DNA from: Bactrocera neohumeralis
Taxonomy: Eukaryota > Arthropoda > Insecta > Diptera > Tephritidae
Reading direction: 5' to 3'
Assembly: GCF_024586455.1 (NCBI RefSeq)
Contig: NW_026089624.1
Span: 3,501,341 to 3,565,340 of the forward strand
DNA length: 64,000 nt
Made by a program: the position numbers and the translations under genes. Of the stretch, positions 21,343 to 31,095 are shown piece by piece (the first letter of the stretch is position 1; each line of letters starts with the position of its first letter). Below the pieces are notes generated by a model, which was not told where the DNA came from, ran no database searches, and saw only the letters and a list, made by a program, of their open reading frames with translations.

Positions 21343-23336
21343 TTTTGTTATATTATAAAAATATTTATATTTGTCAAAATAAATTTAATTTTTCTTAGTG
21401 TAAACTACTTTGTAGTATCTAACCGAAGCGATACAGTGTAATAATTTGTATACTCTTTTAAATAAATAAGAGTTTTTATGTCGGTACAAACGTATATTTT
21501 ATTAATATCGTTTTGTATTATTATTTTTTTTTTTTTGCACTGGTATTATTTTTATTTATATTTTATTTTGAATGGTCAATTATTATTCAACCGCGTTTTT
21601 TATATATTAAAATATTTGATGTCCGAATATTTTGTATTTAGGTACACCCTAATACTCGGACTTATGTTTTTTGCGATTGAGAGCTCGTTGAAGAGATCAA
21701 TGCGCTTTTTACATTAGTATTTGTTTGTATGTGTTTATAATTATGTTTTTGATCTTAAGCAATTGAGAGCTCGTTGAAGAGATCAATTCGCTTTTTGTAT
21801 GCAATCCTGCTTGTTTTTGTTTGCCAAAGAACAAGAGGTATTGCCGGATAGATGCTAATGTGGACTTTGAAGATTTATATGTTTTAATATCTGTATGTAT
21901 GTTTGTATATACAGTATTCACAAATTATGTAGATTTTGTTTAACTGCTATTAAATTCTATTTTTAACAAAAAAGATGAAATTAGGGAAATTTTGTTCCAC
22001 TTTACCGCCTTGTAAGTGAATTTTAAACGGCTTTTTTTTTTTTTTTTTTGAATAACTTTAAGACTACGTAATTTTTTGTACTAATACACAGTGTAGGGTA
22101 TATTGGCGGCACCGTGTGATTGTTTGCGTCTATATGTATGTTCGCACTGCGAAGAGAGTGCGAAGGCGAAATAAAGAATGTGCAGGTATTCTACCGCATG
22201 CACTTTGAATATATTTTTGTATGTAAATATATATATGTAAATATTATCGCATTAGAAAATTTGAATATATGTATGTTTTTTTTTTTTTGTTTTGCTTATA
22301 TGTTATAACTTAACGTTTGTGCCTTTGCTTATTTGATTTCTGGAATCTTGCTTATTGTTTTGTTAAACATAAGAGGTATGCCGGACTTGTATGTTGTTTG
22401 TTTGTTAATAAGTGTTTGAATACACGAAAGTAAGCTAGTACTTAGGCAATAAAGTAATGTGATTTATTTACATATATTAATATATAGTACATACATATGT
22501 ATATACTACGTTATACCAAACTGTGTTCGGTTTTTCCCGCAAAATAAACTCGAAATTGGGACAGTTTGGCAACCGTTTTTTCGCTGTTAAAACGGATTTC
22601 GAAATACGGATTTTATATAAAACGTATTTTTTACATACATATGCGCATTAAATAGATTTAAAGAAATGAAATAAATACGCTCACTTTGTTCTTCCTCCAG
22701 GGGCGTTTTATATGCTGTAGGTATGTACATATGTAAGTGTTTACAAGCCTGCGCGATTTCTTCTAATTCCTTTTCCTTTCTCCACTCCTGAATTTGTCAG
22801 CTGGCTAGGAGAATGGCTTGTAGTTTTTCGTTGTTTTATGTTTAATGGCTATTTTTGTTCGCGCCCGAATATTTGTTCTTGCGCCTTAGTTGTGTTTTAG
22901 TTTATTGTTTTTTTGTTTTTGTTTTGTTTGCTTTCGCGCCCGTTTGTTTCGATTTTATGTTTGTTTTATTGTTTAGATGATTTTACATTTCGCGCCCGAT
23001 TAATTAGTTAGTTTATGTCTTGTGTTTAGGTAACGCGCCTATGTTTGTTTCTGATGTCTTTGTTGAAATTGTTTTTTGTTCGTTTTGTTGTCGTTGTCAC
23101 TTCACTTTTTCTTTCCACTTTATGTATGTACGACAGTTTGTAAATATTTTAAATATACTGCACTGCACCTTGATTATTAGTTTTGTTTATTATATGCACT
23201 CGTATATAAGTATACGTGTATGTTTTTTTTTTTTTTTTTCCAGGGTTTTGTTCAGTTTGGGTCACTGCACACTGTTTTTTTTTTTGTTCACCGCACAGGT
23301 ATATTTATATGTTTATTGTGGTTTGTGTTTCTCCAC
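21343..23336 (-). other. Long 5' leader of the nested BEL element
   Basis: About 2 kb without supported ORFs. It contains an 87-bp tandem duplication with GAGAGCTCGTTGAAGAGATC at about 21,678 and 21,765, and a T-run near 22,030. A motif TTCGCGCCCG recurs at about 22,859, 22,934 and 22,989. AT-rich microsatellite is common. Confidence 0.5.
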
Positions 23337-24164
23337 TTTTTGAAGATAATTTCATTTAAATGTTCTGTGAGGCTCGAAGGTCCAATTTTGGGCAACTTTT
23401 TCGAGCATTTCGGCCGGAATATTTTATCGACAAATTTTGTTCAGCGATGAGGCTCATTTCTGGTTGAATGGCTACGTAAATAAGCAAAATTGCCGCATTT
23501 GGGGTGAAGAGCAACCAGAAGCCGTTCAAGAACTGCCCATGCATCCCGAAAAATGCACTGTTTGGTGTGGTTTGTACGCTGGTGGAATCATTGGACCGTA
23601 TTTTTCAAAGATGCTGTTGGACGCAACGTTACGGTGAATGGCGATCGCTATCGTTCGATGCTAACAAACTTTTTGTTGCCAAAAATGGAAGAACTGAACT
23701 TGGTTGACATGTGGTTTCAACAAGATGGCGCTACATGCCACACAGCTCGCGATTCTATGGCCATTTTGAGGGAAAACTTCGGAGAACAATTCATCTCAAG
23801 AAATGGACCCGTAAGTTGGCCACCAAGATCATGCGATTTAACGCCTTTAGACTATTTTTTGTGGGGCTACGTCAAGTCTAAAGTCTACAGAAATAAGCCA
23901 GCAACTATTCCAGCTTTGGAAGACAACATTTCCGAAGAAATTCGGGCTATTCCGGCCGAAATGCTCGAAAAAGTTGCCCAAAATTGGACTTTCCGAATGG
24001 ATCACCTAAGACGCAGCCGCGGTCAACATTTAAATGAAATTATCTTCAAAAAGTAAATGTCATGAACCAATCTAACGTTTCAAATAAAGAACCGATGAGA
24101 TTTTGCAAATTTTATGCGTTTTTTTTTTTTTTTTAAATTATCAAGCTCTTAAAAAATCACCCGA
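23337..24164 (+). mobile_element. Tc1/mariner-superfamily element, rearranged copy
   Basis: The right end reads TCAAGCTCTTAAAAAATCACCCGA followed by TA, the inverse of the left end at 61,586. It inserted in the LTR of the nested BEL element. The left 85 bp are an inverted copy of the transposon's own 3' end (TTTTTGAAGATAATTTCATT, then CTTTTTCGAGCATTTCGGCC). The 5' half and outer left terminus are missing. Confidence 0.75.
23422..24056 (+). pseudogene. Tc1/mariner-superfamily transposase, catalytic domain only
   Basis: The frame begins inside the gene with FYRQILFSDEAHFWLNG (first Asp). It passes CRIWGEEQPE and TVWCGLYAGGIIGPYF, and after one frame change near 23,605 continues NVTVNGDRY, MWFQQDGATCHTARD (second Asp) and PRSCDLTPLDYFLWG (third Asp). 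It ends at a stop at 24,054. Thirty-six residues separate the second and third Asp, so it is not a classical DD34E/DD34D type. The N-terminal DNA-binding domain is absent. A second, inverted fragment of the same family is at 61.6-62.2 kb. Confidence 0.85.
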
Positions 24165-24668
24165 TATTTTAAATGATTTTAATTGATTTAGTATATTGCA
24201 CATCTCCTTTTACCATTAAACATATTTATAATAAAAATTTATAATACATACATATGTATGTGTGAATAAAAACACTAGATAATCAACGGGACGCTGTCCA
24301 TATGAAGCAGCGAGAGACGATCGTTATGCGGATGTGTCCCGGTGGTTGCTGATGTATCGAAGATGCGATGTAGCGATCTGGATTGCTGACGGCTCGAATT
24401 AACGCGCACAGGATCGTTGAATTGTATAAGCGTAGAGCAGCGTGGGGTGTTGTCGCGGCGCAGTCTATAAGCGAAAAAGTTGACGTGCGAATTGTATAAG
24501 ACGAATGTGTCCGCTTTCCCTTTTGACCATCCTTTTTGATAAGTTTGTTTGTGCATAGGCTTGGTGAGTTGTGTTGTCGTGTTCTCAGCTGTGGTGAACT
24601 ATGCTGTCTTATTAGGGTGGCCCAGTTTTTCACGGGTAGAGTGGGTGGATGCTTAACTCATTTAAACA
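24165..24668 (-). repeat. LTR of the nested BEL/Pao element (right, 5' LTR, truncated)
   Basis: 504 bp match the left LTR. They end ATTTAAACA at 24,668, next to R1 coding DNA. About 75 bp of the inner end, and with it the expected primer-binding site, are lost at the mariner-type insertion. Confidence 0.85.
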
Positions 24669-26854
24669 ACCCGAATTGCAGAAAGCCTATGCACTGCAAT
24701 TATCTGTTTAGCATGCGATTTTATATCCATTGCCTGTATCCATACTGGCGCCTCATACAATATTACGGAACTCATTGCTTTCGCTATTAAGAATCGCCGG
24801 CTGGAACGCACGCAGCCTTTATTGGTCATCATTCTCGATAGGGCATTATAAATTTTGTTTGCCTTCGCGGAAGAATACTCCAGGTGTTCTTTAAATTTTA
24901 ATTTGGAATCCAATATTACTCCCAGATACTTCAGTTGCGGCTGTGAAGTAATATTGCACTCCCCTATGGTGAGCTCTATTCTTTCTGCTATCTTCCTATT
25001 GCTTATGAGTAAAACTTCTGTTTTTTTCCTCCGCCGGTTTCAGACTCACAGAAGAGAACCATTGGCGTAGACCATTTAAGCACTCATTACATTTATTTCT
25101 CAGGTCGGCTAATTGTTTGGCCACTGCTACCACCACTAGATCATCCGCATAAGCTACTAGTTTCACGTCTTCTGGTTGCTGTGTTCTTAGCACCCCGTCG
25201 TACATAAGCTTCCATAATGTTGGGCCTAACACTGAGCCTTGGGGTACTCTACTCGAGATAGAGTAGCTCTTGGCGCCTTCGTCCGTGTCGAAAATCAGCC
25301 TTCTGTTTTTAAAATAGCTCGTTATTATGTTTATGAGGGGCTCTTATTTTATCCAGGGCTTTGATTATGTCTGCCCATTTTGCGGAGTTGCATGCATTCT
25401 TGACATCCAGGGTAATCAGCGCGCAGTACTTTTTTGTGCCACCTTTCCATCTTTTGCCACTTACTGCACATTTCGCAGTATCGACGACTTCTCGTAGTGC
25501 GTCAATAGTGGATTTATATTTTCTAAAGCCGTATTGTCTCTCTGATAATCCGTCGGCTTTCTGGATTGCTAACTCCAAGCGGTTTCTTATTATATTCTCG
25601 TACACTTTACCCATTGTGTCGAGCATACACAGAGGTCGGTACGATGAAGGTTCTTCAGGTGGTTTCTTTGGTTTTGGGAGCAGAACCAAACGCTGTACTT
25701 TCCAAGAGTCGGGGAATACCTCTTCCTTTATACAAGCGTTATACATTTTAGCGAATACTCGAGGTTTTGAGCATATGGCTTCCTTCAGACCTCTGTTTGG
25801 TATGCCATCCAGTCCAGGCGCTTTGGTGTTTTTAATTTTCTTTGCTATTGCCAATAGTTCGTCTTCCGTGACTAACGACGGTGACTTTGCAGCTTCGTTT
25901 CGTCGCTTGGCCTATGAAATCCGGTCGTGTTTCGGGAATAATGTTTCGACGACTTTTCCCATAAAAGAGGCATCTTTAGGTTGCTGCTGCTTGTTTTTAA
26001 ATCTCGACATCCGCCGTCTAGCTGAGTGACAAAGTTTTCTCAGCATGAAAATTTCTTCATTCCACCAATATACAGGCCGCCGCTTGTTGTGATGTGACGT
26101 TCTACGCATTGTTGCATCGCATGCTGCGACCAGTTCTTTTTTCACTGCCGGTACCAAGTGGGCGGCGTCGTCACCTGATGCCTTTGATGCACTCCAGACT
26201 AGCTCAAACATGTCTGAGTCGAACTCATGTTGCTTCCAGCTTCGTTTTCGGGAAGTATTTCTGCTAGGAGGTGCCTGCTCTCGGGAGTACGAAATTTGTG
26301 CAATAATTGCCATATGATCACTGTTTGTGTACATGTCAGACACCGAACACTTAATGTGCCTGCTCAGCGAATCATTTGCAAGCATAATGTCAATTATAGA
26401 TTGTTTATTGCCTTTTTGGTAAGTGTTTCGAGTTCCGGTGTTCATAATTGTTAAGTGCGTTTGACTCAAATATTCATGGATTAGCCGCCCGCGGTGGTTT
26501 GTACATCTGCTGCCCCATGCAGTTGACCAAGCATTAAAATCACCCGCTATTATAATAGGAGTTTTGCCTCTGGTTTCTAAAGACAGCCTTAAGACTAAGT
26601 CTTTGAATTCTGTGATTAATGCGCTGGGACGAGCATAGCAACTTACAAAATAAATCCCCTGAATATTCGCCCATGTGAAAAAATTATGGGCTTCTCTGGG
26701 GCGGGCCTTAAAAGGTTGCCCTTTACAGGACCATATTGCTGTCGTGCCAGTTTTGTCTGCAATCCATGTGCTTTCCGGACGCTGGGAGTATTGTTCACTT
26801 AGTATGGCGACATCAATGTTCTCTTAGGTTTAGGTTCAACTGCAGTATCCTCAT
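24669..26854 (-). pseudogene. R1-clade LINE ORF2 (endonuclease and reverse transcriptase)
   Basis: The ATG at 26,854 directly follows the ORF1 stop (TAAATG). After LQLNLN a few residues are missing. Then come the AP-endonuclease parts DVAILSEQY, IIAGDFNAWSTAWGS and NSDHMAI. A TAG stop near 25,912 precedes the RT: TKAPGLDGIPN, QYGFRKYKSTIDAL, TLDVKNACNSAKW, VPQGSVLGPTLW and the catalytic AYADDLVV (about 25,148). Frame changes lie near 25,330 and 25,035. The frame ends at RLSAIRV, where BEL DNA begins, and resumes at 17,629. R1-type elements often sit in rDNA, but no rDNA is visible here, so this is a non-rDNA relative or a displaced copy. Confidence 0.88.
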
Positions 26855-28135
26855 TTACTTAAGAGACTTCAGAGACTCGAGGTACTTTGTGCAAGTCGTG
26901 CTCAATACAGAGTGCTCCCCTTTGCAGAGCATGCAGCTCGGGGCGTTTGTACACGACTTTGCTAAATGTCCTGCGGTTCCACAGCGTGTGCATAGGGAAG
27001 ATCTGTCTGTCAAACTGCAGCATTTACGAGCCATGCGACCCAGATGGAAACACTTATAACATCTGGGAATAGGCGAGTATTCTTGAAGGCGATAGATAGA
27101 CCACCCAATCTTTATTTTTCCCAGTTTGAGTGCGGCCTTAGCATCTTGAGCGCGCATGCAGACAAGTGCTATTTGTGTGTCACTTCGCGTTTTTCGCAGA
27201 CTTTTGACACTTGTTATCTCCAGATTTTGGATTCCACCCTCCCTTTCCAATGCTGCGCAGATTACTTCGGGAGTTGTTATTTCGTCCAGATCTTTGCATA
27301 CAATCGTAACGTTGTGAGTTTTGGGCTGTATCGTAGCCATTTCTCCAACTACTCCCTCTAAGGCGCTTTGAAAAGATTCTGCTTTCGTGTCTGCTCCATT
27401 TTTCAATTCTAAAAGCAGGTCTCCTTTGAGTGTTTTTCGAACATAGGTTACGTTCGAACCCAGCTTCTCGAGCCCGCTGTCACTATTTATTTTTCGCAGA
27501 ATGTCTGCATACGACGCCCCTTCCTTCTTCGTAATAATGATGGCATCCGGTTTTGTTCTAATTTTCTTTTCCATCTGTTTCCTCTTTTTAACCACGTCTA
27601 CCCATCCTTCATTTCCGTTTTGAAGAGTCGTGGTATCATTTTGGGTTGTTTTTGCTGCTCCACTATACGATAGATGCGCATTTTCAGTAATGTGTTTTGG
27701 CTTTTTTGTGGGTGGTAATATGCCTGTTGCCTCTCTCATTCTTTTTGGGATATTATCTCTACCAATAGGGGCTTGAGATAATTTTCTTATTATCACTCTT
27801 TTCGATAGGATTTCCACTCTTTCAGCTTTGGCGTATAATGTCGGAATGTTGCCCAAAAGTTCGCGCATCGCCTAGTTAATATGCCTTTAGCCGGCCATCA
27901 TGCTCTCCAATTCTTTAATTTTTTCCCCTAGTTTGCTAAAAATGCTAGCCGTTTCTCTGTTTTGTGATTCCTTGGGCTTATCGCTTTTGCTTACATGATC
28001 GGCAGTATCACATTTCTTATTTGGTCCGGCAGCGGCGGACTCCTAATTTTTCCCATTAGGCGGCGTTCTCATAATTTTTGACATCCTTCGGAAAGGATTA
28101 TCCGGTGTTCGCCCAATACTGTTTTCAGAGGCCAT
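26855..28135 (-). pseudogene. R1-clade LINE ORF1 (Gag-like, zinc knuckles)
   Basis: The minus-strand ATG is at 28,135 (MASENSIGRTPDNPF), with in-frame stops near 28,047, 27,888 and 27,874. From 27,868 a 337-codon open stretch follows. Its C-terminus has three closely spaced zinc knuckles: CYKCFHLGRMARKC, CTRCGTAGHLAKSC and CMLCKGEHSVLSTTC. LINE ORF1 proteins of this type bind the element RNA. The stop TAA is followed at once by the ORF2 ATG, which suggests coupled translation in the ancestral element. Confidence 0.87.
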
Positions 28136-28499
28136 ACCTCCGAAAAAAAAGATCGTCTGGGATCACCCGTCGCTGTGTATGTTGAGTCACTAGCTTTAAT
28201 ACTTAACTTAAAAACAAAATGGTTGGCAATGCACAAATCAAAATTAAAACGAAAACACAAGGAGGGGAACAGCTGAGAGAAAAAATACAATTAACTGCAC
28301 GTTTGCTATAAGGGGAAAATCAAACAATTTTGCAAATTGGGAAACAAAAGGTATGTGCGATTGATTATATATAAGTATAAATCAAAGTGTACTTATCTAA
28401 TCCCGTAGGTCTGGTGTCCACTTAGGTGGTCAATCCTCCCGGAACGTCCCACACAATAACCCACTTCATCCAATATAAGAAAACTAGAAATTTCGAGGA
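28136..28499. other. R1 5' leader and unassigned DNA
   Basis: The first 100-150 bp upstream of ORF1 are likely leader of the LINE. I see no ORF and no clear 5' boundary. Confidence 0.4.
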
Positions 28500-29421
28500 C
28501 ACAGTAAAAACACGTCTACTTCACACGTATACAGTCGCATACTTATATGCGTTGCTTGTAGATGTGTCACCCGCAAAAATTACAAATATTGTTCTACAAA
28601 AGCAACAAATGTCTGAAATAGCATTAGCGGCGTCACAAGTCAATATGGCAGCCAAATGTAGCAAATATTACAGCGAGAACAATTTCAACATAGTTTATTT
28701 GTCGATTTTCAAGTCAAGAAATGTGTCAAAGAAAATATTCAATATTCCTCTGATTTATGTGTACAGTGGATCCGGGTTAAATAGTACTCCGCTTAAATGA
28801 AAATCATTCCTCTTAACTGCCTATATCTTGCTGCATCTCACGGTTGGTTGTTTGAAATACATAGAAATTATTGTTGTAAGTACAACTCGTTAAGTATCCG
28901 CACTCGCTTATGTGCCATATTATATTTTTATTTTTAACAAACCACAAAAATCTGTATCTTTGATTGTGGCATATAACCGGGATTGACTGTATTTGTCAAG
29001 GAATGTAAAAAATATTTTTACGCGGCTTGCAAAAATCTGCGTCGATATGTATGCAAGCTCATACAGAAACATACATATTTACGTTGGTTTGTTGGAGAAA
29101 CTGTTACAGCGGCAAGGGAAGCGGTGACAATCGGCGATCGTTCGCTTATTTTTTCGGCACAGCTCGGATTTTCTACCAACAACACAATGCTGTGATGCTT
29201 TGTTGTCGCGTAGGTCCGTTGACAAAACGTGAGCTTCGGCACTTGGTTGTCCGTGTCAACGTAGATTTCCCACGAAGCATTGAGTGTACATATTTGCATA
29301 TGTATGTACATATGTTGCATGTAGACAAATTTACAAACATTATGCGGATGGTCTGTCATATTTGTTTACATGCACGCATACATACATTATATACATATGA
29401 GCACATGTGCGACCATACATA
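28500..29421. repeat. Repeat B, copy 2
   Basis: This matches copy 1 at 2.6-3.37 kb and 5.5-5.58 kb in order, for example CACCCGCAAAAATTACAAAT (about 28,568) and GCGGCAAGGGAAGCGGTGAC (about 29,109). It lacks the hAT and P-type insertions but has its own small MITE at 28,764 and abuts a Tc1-type element at 29,422. No ORF is supported. Confidence 0.7.
28764..28989. mobile_element. 226-bp MITE with Tc1/pogo-style ends
   Basis: The ends are CAGTGGATCCGGGTTAAA on the left and, inverted, CAGTCAATCCCGGTTATA on the right, flanked by TA on both sides (28,762-28,763; 28,990-28,991). The matching part of repeat B copy 1 lacks it. It has no coding capacity. Confidence 0.75.
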
Positions 29422-31093
29422 CAGTGGACCAATATATTTTTAGTTTACATACACCTAGTTCTATTAAATTTCGACACGTTTATTTGTTTCAAAATGGATA
29501 AATTTTGTGGTTTTTTTCTATCCATTTCATGATATGTATATTTAGCATTAAATATAGCATATCAAAATATTTTTTTTTTTACACAAATAAAAAAAATTTA
29601 AGTTAAAGCTTAAAATGAGCATAATTTATATCAAAAAAGTTTACGTACACTTATGATTGTTTATATAAATCAAAAGTAATTACAATACTTTTAACGGGTT
29701 TTGGCCTACATTTTGTTGCTATTAGTGTCCCTAGACATCGTTGTATGCTCCTCACTCAATTTCTAGAATTATTTCCGGATATTTTGACCCATTAAGTCCA
29801 TGATCCAGCTTTTTGGCCTTATTTTGATGAAATTCGATGTTTTCGAATACGGTTTTCCAAAAAGTTCCAGATATTTTGAATAGGATTAATGTCTAGCGAT
29901 TGCGGGACCTATGGAGTTATTTTTATTTCCATAACAACCATTCACGTACAAGATAAGTTGTGTGTTTTGGGTCGTTATCCTGTGGTAAATAGAAATGGCT
30001 GCTATTAACAGCCGATTTAAGCACACTTAAAATTTAAATCTTTTTCTTAAAATGCTCAGATACATATGCTTATACATTTTTGAAATGTACACAAAAAAAT
30101 AAATCCCCAAACAGTAAGGAATTTGTTGAAGAGTGCTGGTTATCATAGACGAGTCGCGCGTCGTAAGCCATACATATATAAGGTTAATAAAAAGAAAATG
30201 TCGGCGTTTGCTAAACAATATTTAAACAAACCGTATTGGTTTTGGGAAAACATTGTGTTCACCGACGATTCAAAATTTAATAAATTTGGTTCGAATAGAT
30301 CACGAAAAGTGTGGAGAAAGATCAATGAAGAGTCGCAAGGACAAAATGTATTGCCAATGGTAGAGCACTGTGGGGGTAATGTTATGGTTTGCGGGTGTAT
30401 GGTTGCATCTAGAGTTGGACATTTGGACTTTATTAGTGAAAACATGGATAAGCATATGTATCTGAACATTTTAGGAAAAAAATTTAAATTTTAAGTGTGC
30501 TTAAATCGGCTGTTCATAGCAGCAAAACCAATTTCCAACAGGATACCGACCCAAAATACATGTCTTATCTTGTACATGAATGGTTGTTATGGAAATAAAA
30601 ATAACTCCATAGGTCCCGCAATCACTAGACATTAATCCTATTCAAAATATCTGGAACTTTTTGGAAAACCGTATTCGAAAACATCGAATTTCATCAAAAT
30701 AAGGCCAAAAAGCTGGATCGTGGACTTAGTGGGTCAAAATATCCGGAAATAATTCTAGAAATTGAGTGAGGAGCATACAACGATGTCTAGGGACACTAAT
30801 AGCAACAAAATGTAGGCCAAAAACCGTTAAAAGTATTGTAATTACTTTTGTTTTATGTAAACATTCATAAGTGTACGTAAACTTTTTTGATATAAATTAT
30901 GCTCATTTTAAGCTTTAACTTTAATTTTTTTTATTTGTGTAAAAAAAAAAATATTTTGATATGCTATGTTTAATGTTAAATATACATATCTTGAAATGGA
31001 TAGAAAAAAACCACAAAATTTATTAATTTTGAAACAAATAAACGTGTCGGAATTTAATGGAATTAGGTGTATGTAAACTTTATTGGTCCACTG
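29422..31093 (+). mobile_element. Fold-back Tc1-like transposon
   Basis: The outer ends are CAGTGGACCAATA and its inverse, with TA on both sides (29,420-29,421; 31,094-31,095). Both arms are about 650 bp (29,422-30,077 and 30,448-31,093) and nearly perfect inverted copies of the same 3' portion of a Tc1 element. About 370 bp of transposase-bearing loop lie between them. The native 5' end is absent. Another copy of the same 3' end lies at 53.8-54.1 and 57.39 kb. Confidence 0.88.
30100..30790 (+). pseudogene. Tc1-like transposase, partial and degraded
   Basis: The plus frame runs LKSAGYHRRVARRKPYI, WENIVFTDDSKFNKFGSN (first Asp), VMVCGCM and GHLDFISENMD, and stops at 30,494. Beyond it, in several frames, are remnants of the second-Asp region (NFQQDTDPK, about 30,535) and the C-terminal motifs. 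The N-terminal DNA-binding domain is missing because an inverted copy of the 3' end replaces it. Tc1 transposases are normally about 340 residues. Confidence 0.83.
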
Positions 31094-31095
31094 TA

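Larger units (their letters stand above)
18255..24668 (-). mobile_element. BEL/Pao element, internally deleted, with mariner-type insertion
   Basis: LTR copies lie at 18,255-18,822 and 24,165-24,668. The full LTR has the perfect terminal inverted repeat TGTTTAAATG/CATTTAAACA. Gag and the first residues of pol lie on the minus strand, so the right LTR is the 5' one. The protease core and nearly all of RT, RNase H and integrase are missing. A Tc1/mariner-superfamily fragment (23,337-24,164) interrupts the 5' LTR. The right flank is R1 ORF2. The left flank is the inverted protease fragment, and the 5-bp flanks do not match, so the copy has been rearranged. Confidence 0.8.

Noticed and set aside
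25361..26029. 222-codon plus-strand frame
   Set aside because: It is antisense to the R1 reverse transcriptase.
17229..28135. R1 LINE inside an rDNA unit
   Set aside because: No 28S rDNA flanks are visible. The neighbouring DNA is other TE sequence.
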